Shown here: positions 48,578 through 61,873 of the stretch, piece after piece
Position numbering within the stretch: position 1 is the stretch's first letter
Layout of the letters: the number at the start of each line of letters is the position of its first letter
Assembly (NCBI RefSeq): GCF_030052815.1
Contig: NC_079504.1
Coordinates: 91,439,085 to 91,503,084, forward strand
DNA length: 64,000 bases
Reading direction: 5' to 3'
DNA from: Hevea brasiliensis
Taxonomy: Eukaryota; Streptophyta; Magnoliopsida; Malpighiales; Euphorbiaceae
The notes under the pieces: model-generated
Seen by the model: only the letters and a program-made list of their open reading frames with translations
The model's database searches: none
Told to the model about the DNA's origin: nothing
Program-made: the position numbers and the translations under genes

Positions 48578-51500
48578 CATACAGTGAACATACATTACAA
48601 TACAAAATGCAAAATACAGTATAGTCAATATACCCGATGATCTCTCAGTGTAGTACTAGCAGCCTAGTCTGCTGCCCTCTCAGTCTGTCTACCTACGACA
48701 GCAATGAAAAGCTATCGCTGAGCCAATGTCTCAGTGGTGCACAACATTAACAAAATGTAACTTTAAATCACAAATCATAAGTCATTTAAATAATGGATAC
48801 TTAAAACATAGTTAAATTCAAAAGGCAGTGAATGTCAATAAGAATTTAAACCCCATTTCACAATATCACAATGAATATCAATAAATCACACACACACAGC
48901 TTAATCATGTTGCCAAAGTTCAATTCATCCCAAAAGCCGATGGCTAATGAGGAATAACATAGCTAGCTAGTAATAATATGAGTACTCATTCTATTCATCC
49001 TCAACAGGTACACACCTCAACACTTTAGCCAGAGAGGGAATTCAATTTATCCCACTAGACAAGCTAGCGAGGAATTCAATCAATATACATGATAGCTATG
49101 GTTTCAAACCATTTACAATGCTTTTCAATCAATAAGTATCCATCAAATATCATTCAAACAATTTTTCACAATTTAAAACAATAATATGCAAATAGTCATA
49201 ATTTATTTCAATTGAAAATTCAAAAGAAATAACTGTTGTGCACAAACCTCTGATAACTGTCTCTTGGCCCTGACTCAGTGTTTCCTTCCCTTTCCCTGAG
49301 TCTTTGCTAACTGAAATACATAATTTGAAGTGTTTCAGTACTCATTTAAACTATCTCTAAGAATAAAGCTTAATAATTAACTTATTGAATTCTATTATTT
49401 CCTTAGTCAACCTAAAATGTTAACCCTCGATGCACTCTAGGTGAATTAGGTTTTAATGTTACCAATATGTCACATTTGTAACCTTTTAGTATTGGTACAT
49501 GTTACCAAATTCATTTCCAAGTATGTTGCATTTTATTGCAATTTGCCGGATTTCAGTATACTAATTTGTCCTAACTGGATGACCTAGTTCCCTCAGTTTT
49601 TGGGTTTCGGTCCAAACTACAAACTTATAAGTCTATGTCTTATTGCACACGGGGGTCATTCTGAGTTGTGTAGACCAAGTTGTGGTCAATCTACCAATGC
49701 TAGACAGAATGCACCAAAATGGTTTGTTTAGGTCATTTTTAGGTCACTTTTGGTTCGGCCAGTTTTTGGACCTAAACTTGTGCAAGCTATTTGGCTTGGT
49801 TCTGGCCATTTCTGGGCTTTGGTGTCCTCATAAGAATTGTATGTATATGTCTTAACTATTCATGGTAAAAATTTCAGGTCAATTGGACTTTTTTTGAGTG
49901 AGTTGTGGCCAAAATACCAACTACTGCCCAAATGGTCAATTTTCAGGTTTTCAAAGCACTAATCCGAATTTGGTCATTTTTCAAGTCACCTTCTAAGCAG
50001 AATTTTGGTAAGCTTCCTTCATGAAAGTTGGCACTTTTTGTGCCTAGTTTTACCTCCAATTGATCTCATACTAATTGGAGCCATACACTTAAGGTTCTAA
50101 GCTAAAACAAACACTACCCTATTGTACATTGTTCATCCTTTACCAATTACACATCCTATGCTTACCAAGTCACTCTTCCATGCCAATTCTGGTTTATACC
50201 ATAATATTAACACATTTAGCAACACATTTTTGGTCATTTTGGCAGCTTATAACCATTCTCAATATGCACACTATAACCCAGAATTTTCCAAGTCCAATTA
50301 CAACAATTAAACACATGAATGCACCTCATTTACATGTCCAAATTCAAACCTTAATACACACATACATGCTGCCATCCATAACAACCTAATTCAACAATAT
50401 AATTCCATAAACCAAACCATGAAACAACACATTTTGATCTTCTTCATAAGGCTGCCACAAGTTTACACATATCCATCAATTACCATTTTCACTTTTTAAG
50501 CTTCCAAATCATACCTTACACATGGAATTCAAGTACAATACAATCAAACATTTAAATCATCATTCAAACCACTATTTACATGCAAGTATAAACTATTCTT
50601 ATTGAAGTTCCATGGCTGTGAAAATGTACCTCTCCATTAACTCATCAAACTTCAAAAATCCTTCCACAAATCAACTACCCACAACACCCATTCAAAGTTT
50701 AATGAAATAAGAAATAAAAATACATACTTACCACTTTTGAAATTCTTCAAAACCTCACCAAAACTTAATTTTCTTGCTGCCTATATACTGCCCAAGTTGT
50801 GTAGAACAACTTTAGTGAAGGAAAATGTAAGGATCATGGCTTGAAGATGGAAGAGTGAAGCTTGCATGGAGCTCTCATCCAACGGCCATGGAGGTTTCTC
50901 TCTTAAGATGTTTCGGCTAGCTGTTCAAGGTTGAAGATGAAGTTAATTTCAGCCACAATTCTACTTAATGGTCCACTTAGGTGGAGTTAGTGGAGCACTA
51001 TTAACATTTTAATGTTTGTTTATTCTAAAATTGTCAATTTCCCACGTTTTCCTCCTAACTTTTGCTTTTTAGATTATATACCACTATTTTAATTTTTCTT
51101 GACATTTTCCAAGTGTAATATCATTTATTTTTAATGGAAATTTAGCTCAAAAGACAACTCGGGGTGTCAAATGACCACAATACCCCTGTTCGGGTTACAT
51201 TCTCAATTTTTTAGTAACACCGAGTTTTGTTGTTTTCTCGATTTCCCATTTTTCTTTGTACTAATTAATTAATTTTTCTTTGATATTTCTAATGATATTT
51301 ATGCCTCAATAAGTCTTTAATTATATCCTAAAAATATTTTTCAGGGTTCCCCGCGGTCCAGGGCTAGTCAATGGTCCACGCCGTAACTTCCAGGTGCGGT
51401 CACCCATCGCCAGGGTTCTCGGCTCGTTTAACTTGGTTATATTTGATTGCTATTATTTTTTTCTTTGTTTTTCTTGTATTTTCTTTTCTTTTACTTCATT

Positions 51501-51610
51501 ATTTTATGTCTCCTCACCCATATCTAAGTGTAGTTCTAGGCATCCTAGCTGTCCGGACAACACTGGTCATCGGAACAGTAGAACGCACTACCGAACATAA
51601 GGGTGTTACA
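48578..51610 (-). repeat. LTR A copy (-), left end missing
   Basis: Matches reverse LTR A from the CATACAGTGAAC region (compare 7255) to an intact right end ATAAGGGTGTTACA. Element B inserted at 48577. The last 530 bp of the LTR, which should lie left of element B, are gone, as is any internal region. The right border is LTR B (+) sequence. Confidence 0.88.
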
Positions 51611-52664
51611 TGACAGCTATTCTGTAAATGACTTTATGCCATACTGTGTTTTTACAGCATATTATGCCGCACTGTGACTTTAACAGCCTACGGCTATACG
51701 TATTGTGTTATTATACTTGGCTTATTGTCAGATTTATTTTATGGTTTTTTAGCCACACTGTTTGCACACCGGAAGACACTTTGTGACCGATGGTATGACG
51801 GCTTGAGGTACTAGGTACCCAGTGCCAATATATCCATTTATCCAGTCTGGTCAGTATATAGGCTCCACGGGCAGTTAATTTAAGCATTGTTAAATTCAAA
51901 TAGCTAAATTCAGTTTATTGACATACAACACCACCAAAATTAGGAAAAATGAAAGGTTAGCAAATAAAAGTAGAATCAACAACTGTAAAGAATATCGATG
52001 TCATAAATTCATTTACTTTATTTTAGTGTATATTTCTTTATATTTGGCACCACTAAGCAAAATTGCTTAGCGCGTTGCTTTTGTAACGCGTAGGTATTAG
52101 AGACACAGTTGGGGAACCCAGCAGACCTACGACCGGGTGAGACATCAGATCTGCACAGGAGTCTAGAGTCATCTACACTACACTGCATACATGGTAGGAC
52201 TTAGGATCTTGTGTAATGATTATCAGTTGTATTTTGACATTTTGTTATGTAATATGTATAGATATCATAAAACTTTAAAGTTTGTAATAATTTGTATATA
52301 TTAAACTCCTATGGATAGTGTTTTGATGAATGTAAAATATGATGGACTGTATTTTGAAATTATGAATTTGTGAGACTGAAAAATTAGTTGGAAGGTAAAT
52401 ATTATTATATTGAACTATTTTTAACAGGTTTATAAGGACAGTTTGTCCGAAATACAGACGACAACTTGACGGATTTTTATTACTATTTTTGAAACACTAA
52501 TTTTATTAAAGTATGAAAATAGTATCAGCATGATATGAATATTACATAAAGACTTCTTAAATCAAGTTGAGTTTAGAAAATGAGATAATCACAGACTAGG
52601 TGCTCCGGCATGCCATGTAGCACGCTTTGCTCGGTTACACTGTAGACCAGTGAGGGGTGTTACA
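51611..52664 (+). repeat. LTR B copy (+), 3' third only
   Basis: A diverged LTR B reading toward its sense end: GCACACCGGAAGACAC and GTACCCAGTGCCA near 51760-51835, the hairpin pair at 52053-52090, and the terminus TGAGGGGTGTTACA at 52664. It sits in the integrase gene of element C. The first two thirds are missing. Confidence 0.85.
52053..52090 (+). promoter_or_regulatory. Paired hairpins in LTR B
   Basis: Hairpin 1 is 52053-52070, CTAAGCA with TGCTTAG. Hairpin 2 is 52071-52090, CGCGTTGC, TTTT loop, GTAACGCG. Same position and spacing after GCACCA as in LTR A, with different but still complementary bases. Confidence 0.65.
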
Positions 52665-53339
52665 CTTTTGATTGAGTTTGCTTACAACAATAGCTACCAA
52701 TCAAGCATTGGGATGCCTCCATATGAAGCTTTGTATGGCAAAAAATACAGAACTCCCTTGTGTTGGGATGAGGTAGGTGAAAGAAAGATGATTGGGCTAG
52801 AAATTATACAGCAAACTGAAGAGAAAATTAGATTAATTAGAGACCGACTCAAGGCTGCATCAGACCATTAGAAGTCCTATATTGATCTGAAGAGAAGGGA
52901 TATTGAGTATACAGTGGGTGAAAAAGTATTCCTCAAGGTTTCCCCTTGGAAGAAAATTATGAGATTCGGCAGAAAAGGGAAACTGAGTCCTCGTTTTATC
53001 GGGCCATATGAGGTTCTAGAGAGAGTGGGTCCTTTGGCATATCGTTTGGCATTATCTCTAGAGTTGGAGAATATACATAATGTTTTCCATGTGTCTATGT
53101 TGAGGAGGTATCGATCATACCCATCTCATGTACTACTGGTAGAAGAAATTGAAGTGAATCCAGACCTCATATATGAGGAAGAACCCATAGAGATTCTAGC
53201 TTATGAGGTGAAGCAGCTACGGAATAAGCAGATACCACTAGTAAAAGTGCTGTGGAACCATCATTCGGGCCAAGAAGCTACTTGGGAACGAGAGGAGGAT
53301 ATGAGGAGACAGCACCCACAACTGTTTATTGACTGATAC
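52665..53339 (+). pseudogene. Integrase C-terminus with chromodomain, element C
   Basis: Starts mid-core at the LTR B junction (LLIEFAYNNSYQSSIGMPPY) and reads to GLEIIQQTEEKI, with one TAG at 52869-52871. It then has an open frame through VFLKVSPWKKIMRFGRKGK, SPRFIGPYEVLERVGPLAY and FHVSMLRRYRS. The chromodomain follows: EEEPIEILAYEVKQLRNKQI, LVKVLWNHHSGQEATWERE and DMRRQHPQLFID, ending in TGA at about 53334-53336. The upstream integrase half and the rest of pol are absent. The protein is almost the same as in family A although the LTRs differ. Confidence 0.9.
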
Positions 53340-53369
53340 CAGGTAAAATTTCGAGAAGAAATTTATTTT

Positions 53370-53383
53370 AATGGGGGGAGAAT
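53370..53383 (+). promoter_or_regulatory. Polypurine tract of element C
   Basis: AATGGGGGGAGAAT abutting the 3' LTR start. Confidence 0.88.
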
Positions 53384-56177
53384 TGTAATACCCCTATTTG
53401 CATAGCCTGGTATATTTCACTATTCCAGTGACCGGTGTCGGTCCGGACAATTAAGGGGATTAGAACCACATCTAAGACAACTAGATAAGCCCTAAACACA
53501 AATAATTAGTAATTGTCAATAAGTTAAGTATAAATAAGAAAAACAGAATATAAGAGGTTAAATGAGCCGAGAGTCACAACGATGGTGATCTTCTCGGGAA
53601 GGACTGCGAAGTTAATTTAAACTCAAATTTCGAACTGTAAAATGTGACGTTACGGTCCTTAAGACTATTGCGAACACAGTGAAAAAGAGAAAATCACAAA
53701 AAAGAAATGTTAAGCCAATCAAATAATTAGGTCAGGGATCTGGAAGAAATATTGAATTATTTACAAACTAGGTCGAACTTGCGAGGGGCAATTTGGTCAT
53801 TGACCCTTGAGTTGACTTCTAACCTAACTGTCAAATAAAATCGGAGAAAAGAAAATTTTGGAGCCGGAAATTAAAATAAAGAACTAAAGAAAAATAAATG
53901 GAAAAAAAAAAGAGGAAAAAGAAAAGGTGAAAAAGTGATTACATCATGCATGATGCAATAAATCTTATAATTAAAAATTTAATTTTTTTTGGATAATTTT
54001 TGGTCTTACTAAAGGGAAAAAAATTTATAAAAGAAAAAGAAAAAAAAAGAGTTGCCTTCTTTAAATTGCCGTGACCTCTCTCTCTCTTCTCTCCCTCTCA
54101 AAATCTCCATGGAAGCTCATTTGTGAGCTTAAAGAAAATAAAATCCCACAATAAAAAATTCAATTACCCTAACTAAACTTTGTTTGGGCAACTAGAAAAG
54201 AAGATTAAAGGAGAAAGAAGGAAGAAAAAAATTGAAGGAAGTGAAGATTGGAAAGCTACACCAAGGTTAGTAAGCTAAACATGAATTTCTGGTTGAATTA
54301 ATTGTGTTTATAGTTGGATAAACATAGAAATATACTTAAAATGAAATGAAAACATCTTTGGAGGACTATATGAAATTTTGGCCAGCTAGGGTTTGAGTTG
54401 AGAATGCATGAGTTTGATTGAATTAAACATGTTAGAGAGCTTGAATGAGTTGAGAAATGGTGTTTGTATGCTTGGAACTAATTAAATATAATAAATCAAG
54501 TGAGTTAGGGTTTGGAACTAGGGTTTTGGGAGACAAAACTTGGAGAATTGTTCAAATGGTATGTTTGACCTTGTTTGAGCTGAAAAATGGTCATGTATGA
54601 CCAATTGTGGTGTGTTGGAAGTGTTGGAACCAAATGGAAATTCGGATTGGTTATGGACATCCTACAGGCAGCATGACCAAGGTCCCTTTCAGGGACCAAA
54701 ACTAAAAATTTACCAACCCAATTGGTGTGAGGCCAATTGGGAATGAAACTAGACACAAAATGACACATTTTTCATTTAGAAATCATGCCCAAAAAGTGAT
54801 TAAAACCTAGTGAACAAATTGACCAAATCCGGAAATAGGTATTTCACCCTGTACAAAAATGGCCAAATGAACAGTCTTTGTTCATTTGGTCATAACTTGG
54901 TCTAGGCAGGTCCAAATGACCTAATTTTTGTGGCATTATAAAGGTATGACATAGTACTACAACTTTAGTGAAGAACACAAACCCAAATTATACCTTTAAC
55001 CAAGTCATTTAGCCACCCAAATTTAGTGACTTAAAACTGCCAGAACCAAGTTGGTGCCCAAAAAATCTGGGTTAGGCCAATCTGGCCAGCCATATTCAAA
55101 TGGCTATAACTTGAGCTACAAAACTCCAAATAGAGTGATTTAAGAAGCTAAATAAATTTAAGACAATAAGGAACAATTTCTATGAAGAAAACTTAGCCAA
55201 ATTCTAACAGCAACATGACCAATGAAATAGTACAAAACAGGACACCAAAACTAAAAATTTGCAAATTTGCCTAAAATACTTAAAATTTGAGTAAACAACC
55301 AAAACCAAAAAATTAGGTAACCAAAATGTGGTATGTGAGTGAAATTGGAATTCCCATACCTATTAAGCCTTAGAAAGTCAACAAATTGACTTGAATAGTA
55401 TAGTGAATAGAAACCCCGAAACACAAATTTTAAAGAACATTAATTTTAGCATAATAAAGCTAGGTAAAAGTAAATTTGAATTTTTTTTTTGGATTTATGA
55501 TAAGTTATGATACTGAAACACTATGAAACTGTGTGTTTTAGTAGAAAAGAATACCGGGAAAGAACCTGAGGGATCGAGTCAAGGCCAAGAGGCGACTCGT
55601 ATAAGGTTTGTGCACAACATAGAATTTCTGTAAATTTTCTTTTGCACATTGTTTTGAATGAATTGAAATATTACATTGTGACACCATTGTCTTGAAATGT
55701 TTATTATGCTTTTAATTTAAATTATTGAAAGGTTACTTATTTGTGTTTGAAATGGCATTAAATGTTTAGTAAATTGTTAAGATAGTTTTGAAACTACAGT
55801 GTCATGACCATATATTTGAACACCTCACTAGCATGACTAGTGGGGGAAATCAGCTTCGAATTTTGATTCATTCTCTGGCTGAAGTGTTGAGGTGTGTGCT
55901 AGTATAAGAAGAAAAAGAATGGGTTTCCATATATTTGAACTAGCTAGCCTTGTAATGTGACTTCTCATAAGCCTCTGGCTATTGAGATTAATATTTTTCG
56001 AATGGCATGATATAACTGTGTGTTTTTATGAAATTTGTTTTGAGGCTTTCAAAATGAAATTGTATGGATTAAAATCTTATAAATCATGTTTTGAATTTAT
56101 ATCTCATGTTCAATTTAATTTTTGAATAAATATGATTTAAATTCTGCATTAAGATTATTTTAGTATGTTGTGCACCA

Positions 56178-56217
56178 CTGAGTCCTAGTACTTAGCGATG
56201 GCTGTTATTACTGTCGC
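56178..56217 (+). promoter_or_regulatory. Paired hairpins in LTR C
   Basis: Hairpin 1 is 56178-56195 (CTGAGT with ACTTAG, one G-U). Hairpin 2 is 56195-56217 (GCGATGG with CTGTCGC, two G-U pairs). It follows GCACCA as in A and B. Confidence 0.55.
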
Positions 56218-56623
56218 AGATATAGAGACTAGAGGAGCAGTAAAGTGAGCTGCTGAGGATTGTAGAGCCACCTTCCCTGAAGTTTATCGGGTATATTTTA
56301 TACTCTGATTGTAAAAAATTATTTTGATGTATGTAATATATGTAAATATAGGAAATGGTCATGAGCAGTTGTATAAAGCTTGTAATAAATTTTGGTTTGG
56401 ATTTTTCCTAATGTAAATTTTTGGAATGATGTAGATAAATTGTTTTATCTTTAATGAAATATGAATGGAAATATTTTGTTTTAATTTGAATGATATTACT
56501 TAGTAGTATTTTGATGATGTTGAAATTGGTTGGGATGGATGTGGAATTGAGGAAGTTGATGAGATACATCATTAGAAGTGTTTTTTACAGGTATTTGAAG
56601 AATTGTTTTCTCAAAATACAGAC

Positions 56624-56634
56624 GGCACTCTGCC
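56624..56634 (+). other. Short hairpin GGCA-CTC-TGCC near the LTR 3' end
   Basis: A GGCA/TGCC stem followed by an AAAATTTTT tract. Counterparts are at 15693-15703 (A), 30494-30504 (B) and 34060-34072 (A2, with stem CGGCAA/TTGCCG). Confidence 0.5.
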
Positions 56635-58112
56635 AAAATTTTTATAAAATTTGCGAAAAAATAAAATGGGATAAAAATCTTAACTAGTTTACAAACTTTA
56701 ATTAAATGTTTTAATACCTATTAGAAAATGCTCACCACTTCTAAAAAGTAAGAAAATGATTTTAAAATCCTTTGTAGGGTACTTAATGAGTTGTTAGTAG
56801 GTAAAGTTCGGTAGTTCATTGGGTATTCTACGGGATCATGTTATGCCTTACAGAGGGGTAAGGTGTGACAATTTATGTGTAATAGAAAAGGTCCATTGAT
56901 ATTTTCTTAGAAATTCTATTCTTAAGTTGTTAAGAATATGAGTGATAGTATTTCTAGCATAAAGTATCATAAATAGGTTCACAATCGAGGATACTTCACA
57001 ATAATTCTAATCATGTTTGTTCCCAAGCTATTTATATGAGATGTAAATAAGATGGAATGGTGAGTCTCATGCCATATAACAAACATGATAGGCACTTATA
57101 AATGATAAGTAGGTCGAACTAGTGACATTTATGACAAGCACATGGAGTTAACTCTTATCAATGCATTGTCATAAATCATATCAGTGCATATAATCTTTAG
57201 ACCTGAGATAGCACAGTTATCTTGCATATAGGTGGTTTGAGTTTGATACTGCTTTCATACTTATATTGTGTATGGGTATATGGGCATGTATTGGCTCCTA
57301 CTAGTTATATATGGAGGTAGGTGTTGATCAAGATGGAATCTGTTCCTCTAAGTAAATAGGGATAAAATCCTATGTTCATTTAATTATTCTTCATGTTTCA
57401 AGTTCCTGGCCAGGACAGATAGATTTAATCATAAAAGAGTTTCTGATGAGAAAATATTTTTAATCAAAAGTTGGAATAAAAAGAGAATATAATATTCATA
57501 GTAAATGGGGTTTGACATAAACCATGACTCCAGCTCGAATTGGGATTTTGTAACAGAGAGATTCTAGTGCATGGTAACATATGATTATAGGTTCATTTAA
57601 GGTAAACCTTATTACTAATTGGGTGGCCATGGCATGCTATGCTAGGTGTTAACCATGGTCTATGAGGTGCATAAAATGATTTAGAGAAATCATTTATGGT
57701 AAGAAAGAGTTTTGATGATATTAAGAGTTGATATCATGTCTCCTTGCCAATTAGTGATGAGCCTAGTAAGTCACACACATACACAAGTAATCACCAAATT
57801 ATATATGATTTAATTAATTAATTAATTAATTAAAGAGTTTAATTGATTAATTAAATAAGTTTGGTTTGTAATTAGATTGCAAAGTCCCTAACATGGCTTG
57901 AAACCAAATCTAGGTTATTAGATGTACAATATAAGTTAAATTTATATTTAAAGTGTTTAAATATGAATTTAATTAATGAGAAATTAATTAATAGAGATTG
58001 ATTAATTAATTTATATTTGATATAAATTGATTAGAAGAAGAGAAATAATTATTTTGGATTGAGAACTCAAAATTAAGACACAGGGGTATTTTGGTTATTT
58101 CACATGGTGACA

Positions 58113-61100
58113 TGTGACACCCCTTATTTTTCTACAGTGTAGCCGAGGAAGATATGCCACTCAGTGTGCCGGAGCACCAATTCATGTTTCAATTACAATT
58201 TATCCCTTTTAATTCATTTATTTTTAATTTTTGATAAATATAAATTTTTTTGCAAATTTTATAGAAAATCTGGTAGAGTGCCGGCTATAAATTGGAAAAA
58301 CAGTTCTTCTGAACCTGTTTAAAAACACTTCCAATATAATTTACAAATCTAAACTTCATTATACACATTTCAAATCAATCTCAAAATCTCAATCTCAAAT
58401 TACAATACTATTTTCAGAAAATTTTCTTTTCAATTCATTACTGGAAGCACATTCATAAATATTTCTCAACATAATATATAGAAAATTTCAATAATATGAA
58501 ATTTCATATATTTACATCATCAAATAATTTCAAGAGTTTATAATTACAATCCCAAAACTAATACAAAATACAAAATACAAAATGCTACCCCAAAGTCCTT
58601 TGTCCTATCATGTGCACTGCAGATGTGAGGTGACTCTGGACTCCGGATGCAGGTCTGAAGGCTCACCCGGTCTGATGTCTGCTGGGCTCCCCAGCTAGGT
58701 CTCCAGTACTTACGCGTAGTGACGCGTTAAGTAACTATGCTTAGTGGTAACAATATAAAATAAAATAAAATAAAATAAAATAATTGTGCAGAATGTATAT
58801 TTACATTTTTAGGTAGACTTAATTTCTGATATTTATAGCAGTATTATTCGATTAAAATTTGGTAAGGATTATTATCATTGTCCGAGTAACCTATACTGGT
58901 CGACTGGACTGGATAAATGGGTAAACTGGCACTGGGTACTAAATACCTCAGACCATCACACTATCGGTCACATTGGGTCTACCGGTGTGCAACAGAACAG
59001 CTAATAAGCTGTAATAATTATCAGGGTTAAAACCCAAGTATATCAACTCAAATAACATAGCCAGAGGCTACTATGTCACAGAATGGCATGGGAAGCCATC
59101 AAACATAGAATGGCATAAAGCTATATGCAGTACTACTAATAGAACCCTATTGGCATGCCAAGCTATCCAAACCAATCTTGTTAGGTATACTAGGGCATAT
59201 TACACTTTTAAATTTCACAATTTTTGAATTTCAAGTTTGAATGTTACTATTCATTTCATTAGTCAACTAAAATGTTGACTTTTGCATAGACAATAGGTAC
59301 ATTGGTTTTAATACTCCCAACATACCACATTTTGCATTGAAAATTTGTTGGTATTGGTTGCCAATACCATTTCTAAGTTTAATGTTAATTGGACAGGATT
59401 TTCAATTTTCAAGCTTTGGGTTTACTATTCCATTAGTCATTTTTGCAGTGGGAATTTGGCAAAATGATCAACATGAAAGTTGTTCCTTATTTTGTCTAAT
59501 AGCATTTCCTTTTTCGAATCACTCTATTTGGAGTTTTGTAACTCAAGTTATGGCCCAAAAACCACAACTGGCCGGATTGAAAGTTTTTCCATAATTTCTG
59601 GACTGACCAAATCCATAGTGTTAGGAATAGTGACTGCAACTCACTTTTTGAATATGTTCTGGTCATAATTTGGGTTAGGTTTCTTCAAGGAAGTTGTTGG
59701 TCTATATCTCAGCTTGTTGCTGGTAAAATTTTAGGTCAATTGGACCTTTCTACACTGAGTTATGGCCAAATGACCAAATACTATTCATTTGGTCATTTTG
59801 CCTAGGCAGAATGCAGGTCACCCAGATTAGGGCAAATTTTTGGTCAACTTAGTTTAGTTTTCTGGGCATGGTTTCTTCACCAAAGTTGTGCCATTATGTG
59901 TCTAGTTTCATTTCCAATTGTCCTTACACCAATTGAACCTCTACAATTGAAGTTATTGCTACCCAAACCTGCTGGACTCATGTCCAATTCTACAGGTCAC
60001 CAAGGGCAGCCACACCAAACCCAAATCTCACTACACAATTCACTTCATTTTTTATTCAAACCAAACCAAATGGTCACTAATTGATATTAAAGCCTACTTC
60101 CATCATCACATGGTCAAAGTCTCTTTTTTCCACCCCAAACCTTAACTCAACATTACAAAACCATGCATTATCATTGCATTTCATCACTTCACTTACAAGA
60201 TGCATATTATTGGCAGTCATACTACCCTTTTAACTTCATTAAAATCATCACAATCTTGCCCTAACCATGGCTGCTGAAAATTATGGGTTGGCATACAAAT
60301 GGTATTCAACAAATTTCCTTTATAATTTACACTCATACATAGTCCTTAACATGAATTTAAGGTAAAAACTAAGGTTAGGTCACTAACCTCTTATGGAATG
60401 AAGTTTCCCCACTTGCTAGAGTTCTTATTTTCCTCTTCTTTTTGCTCCCAAAAGAATCACCAAGATGCAAGAACACATTTTTGTGTTGCTAGGTTAGGGT
60501 TTTGTTGGGTAGAAGTTAGTGATATCAAGCTTTGAAAAAGCTTGCTAATGGTGGTTATGGTGGATAGGTCATGGCAAGGAAGAAGATAGGAATGAGAGTT
60601 CTGATTTTTCTTTCATTTTTTAGCTCATTTGTCTCTTTTAAATAAGTTTATGCTATGTGTCCACATTGGGTTGGTTGGGAGAATCTTAATGACATCATTA
60701 TGATATCATAAGTCCATTTTCTTTCATTTTCTCATCTTTTCTTGTCTATTTAATTGCAATTAAATTTTTAACAACATTTATTCGTATTTTATGTTATATA
60801 AATTATTTATTTAACTGGACAAGTTGGCCAAAAATTATCTCTGAAGATGAAATGACCAAAATGCCCTCCGTTTGGCTTAACAAACCAAAATTATCTATAC
60901 CGATTGAAAATTTTTTGTATGTACTTTCTTGGCATTCTAATGCCATAAGAACCTCAATGACCCTTCTCTGGAATCCCAGTAATTATTTTATAATTTTTCT
61001 CTCGGGTCTAGGGCTCCTAGTTGCGAGAACCGCAACTTCTCACTAGGTTACCCATCGCTAGGCCACCGACTCATTTAACTTGGTTGTATTTTATTTCTAA

Positions 61101-61250
61101 AATTTTTCATAAATTTTTCTTATTAATATTTGAGTTAATTATGGTTTCTCACTTTAGTTTAAATATTTTTCCAGACGTTCTAGCTGTCCGGACCGACACT
61201 GGTCATCGGAACAGTAGAATGTACAGAGTTGCTACAAGAAAGGTGTTACA
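58113..61250 (-). mobile_element. Solo LTR B in copia LTR D
   Basis: 3138 bp, TGTGACACCCCTTATT to AAAGGTGTTACA, flanked by TGACA at 58108-58112 and 61251-61255. It has no internal region. Modules lie at 59452-59555, 59669-59767 and 59862-59958, and an AAAAT run near 58752. Confidence 0.93.
59452..59958 (-). repeat. Three degenerate modules in LTR B
   Basis: Three units at spacings of 217 and 193 nt. Each reads, on the plus strand, an AAAGTTGT-type word, then TTTTGTCTA-, TATATCTC- or TGTGTCTAG-type words, an ATTTGGAG, GGTCAATTGGACC or CCAATTG centre, and a closing AAGTTAT or GAGTTAT word. Confidence 0.65.
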
Positions 61251-61282
61251 TGACATGTGGCACCATGAGATGGTGACACATG

Positions 61283-61873
61283 TGTAACACCCTAGGCAAA
61301 TCGCACATCGGAAACGGGAAGAAAAGATTTGGGCCATATATGTGGGAGCCTTCCTCACCTGGTCAGCGCGCTTTTGTGAATGAAACCTCCCAAGGGAGTG
61401 CTATAACAGATATGTTATGTGTTTGTTGGAATTTAAATAGACAAATATGCCCATATAGAAAGGTGTCATGACTTTTTCAAATGTAATGGCCCAGCCCACT
61501 AGTGATATTGTCCGCTCTGGGCTGAAGCCCTCACGGTTTTAAAACGCGTCACTAGGAGTTACGAACTGTCAACTTATGAATCCAGCATTTCTCCTGTGTT
61601 TTGTCGATGTGGGATTTGCCTAGGGTGTTACAATCCACCCCCCTTATGGGACTCAGCGTCCTCGCTGAGGTTTGCCCCACCATCGTTCAAGGTTGCACGC
61701 GGAGCAGCTCTGATACCACAAATGTAATGGCCCGGCCCACTAGTGATATTGTCCGCTCTGGGCTGAAGCCCTCACGGTTTTAAAACGCGTCACTAGGAGT
61801 TACGAACTGTCAACTTATGAATCCATCATTTCTCCCGTGTTTTGTCGATGTGGGATTTGCCTAGGGTGTTACA
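61283..61873. mobile_element. Composite TRIM with inverted ends
   Basis: 591 bp flanked by ACATG (61278-61282 and 61874-61878). The right part is a minus-strand TRIM: two 151-bp direct repeats (61482-61632, 61723-61873), primer-binding site TGGTATCAGAGC in reverse at 61707-61718, and a G-rich tract beside the left repeat. The left part (61283-61481) begins with the same TGTAACACCCTAGGCAAATC in the opposite orientation, forms a TG...CA unit of about 126 bp (to 61408), and then about 70 bp of other sequence. The duplication encloses the whole unit, so the two parts are either one chimeric element or an old nested pair. Confidence 0.8.

Larger units (their letters stand above)
24412..56870 (+). 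mobile_element. Tekay-like element C, spread over 32 kb by nested insertions
   Basis: The 5' LTR C (24412-26839, truncated), an integrase C-terminus with chromodomain (52665-53339), a polypurine tract, and the 3' LTR C (53384-56870) lie on the plus strand and share the flanking duplication ATTTA in copia LTR D. Gag, protease, RT, RNase H and the first half of integrase are missing. Everything between 26840 and 52664 is younger insertions plus a deletion scar at 28342/28343. The two LTRs are much closer to each other near their starts than either is to the C copy at 26840. Confidence 0.85.
53384..56870 (+). repeat. 3' LTR of element C, complete
   Basis: 3487 bp, TGTAATACCCC to GGTAAGGTGTGACA, followed by the ATTTA duplication and copia LTR D. 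It is the best reference copy of LTR C in the window. Confidence 0.93.

Noticed and set aside
57806..57840. AATT-rich stretch as a replication origin or matrix attachment site
   Set aside because: A simple microsatellite inside LTR D; nothing else supports a specific role.
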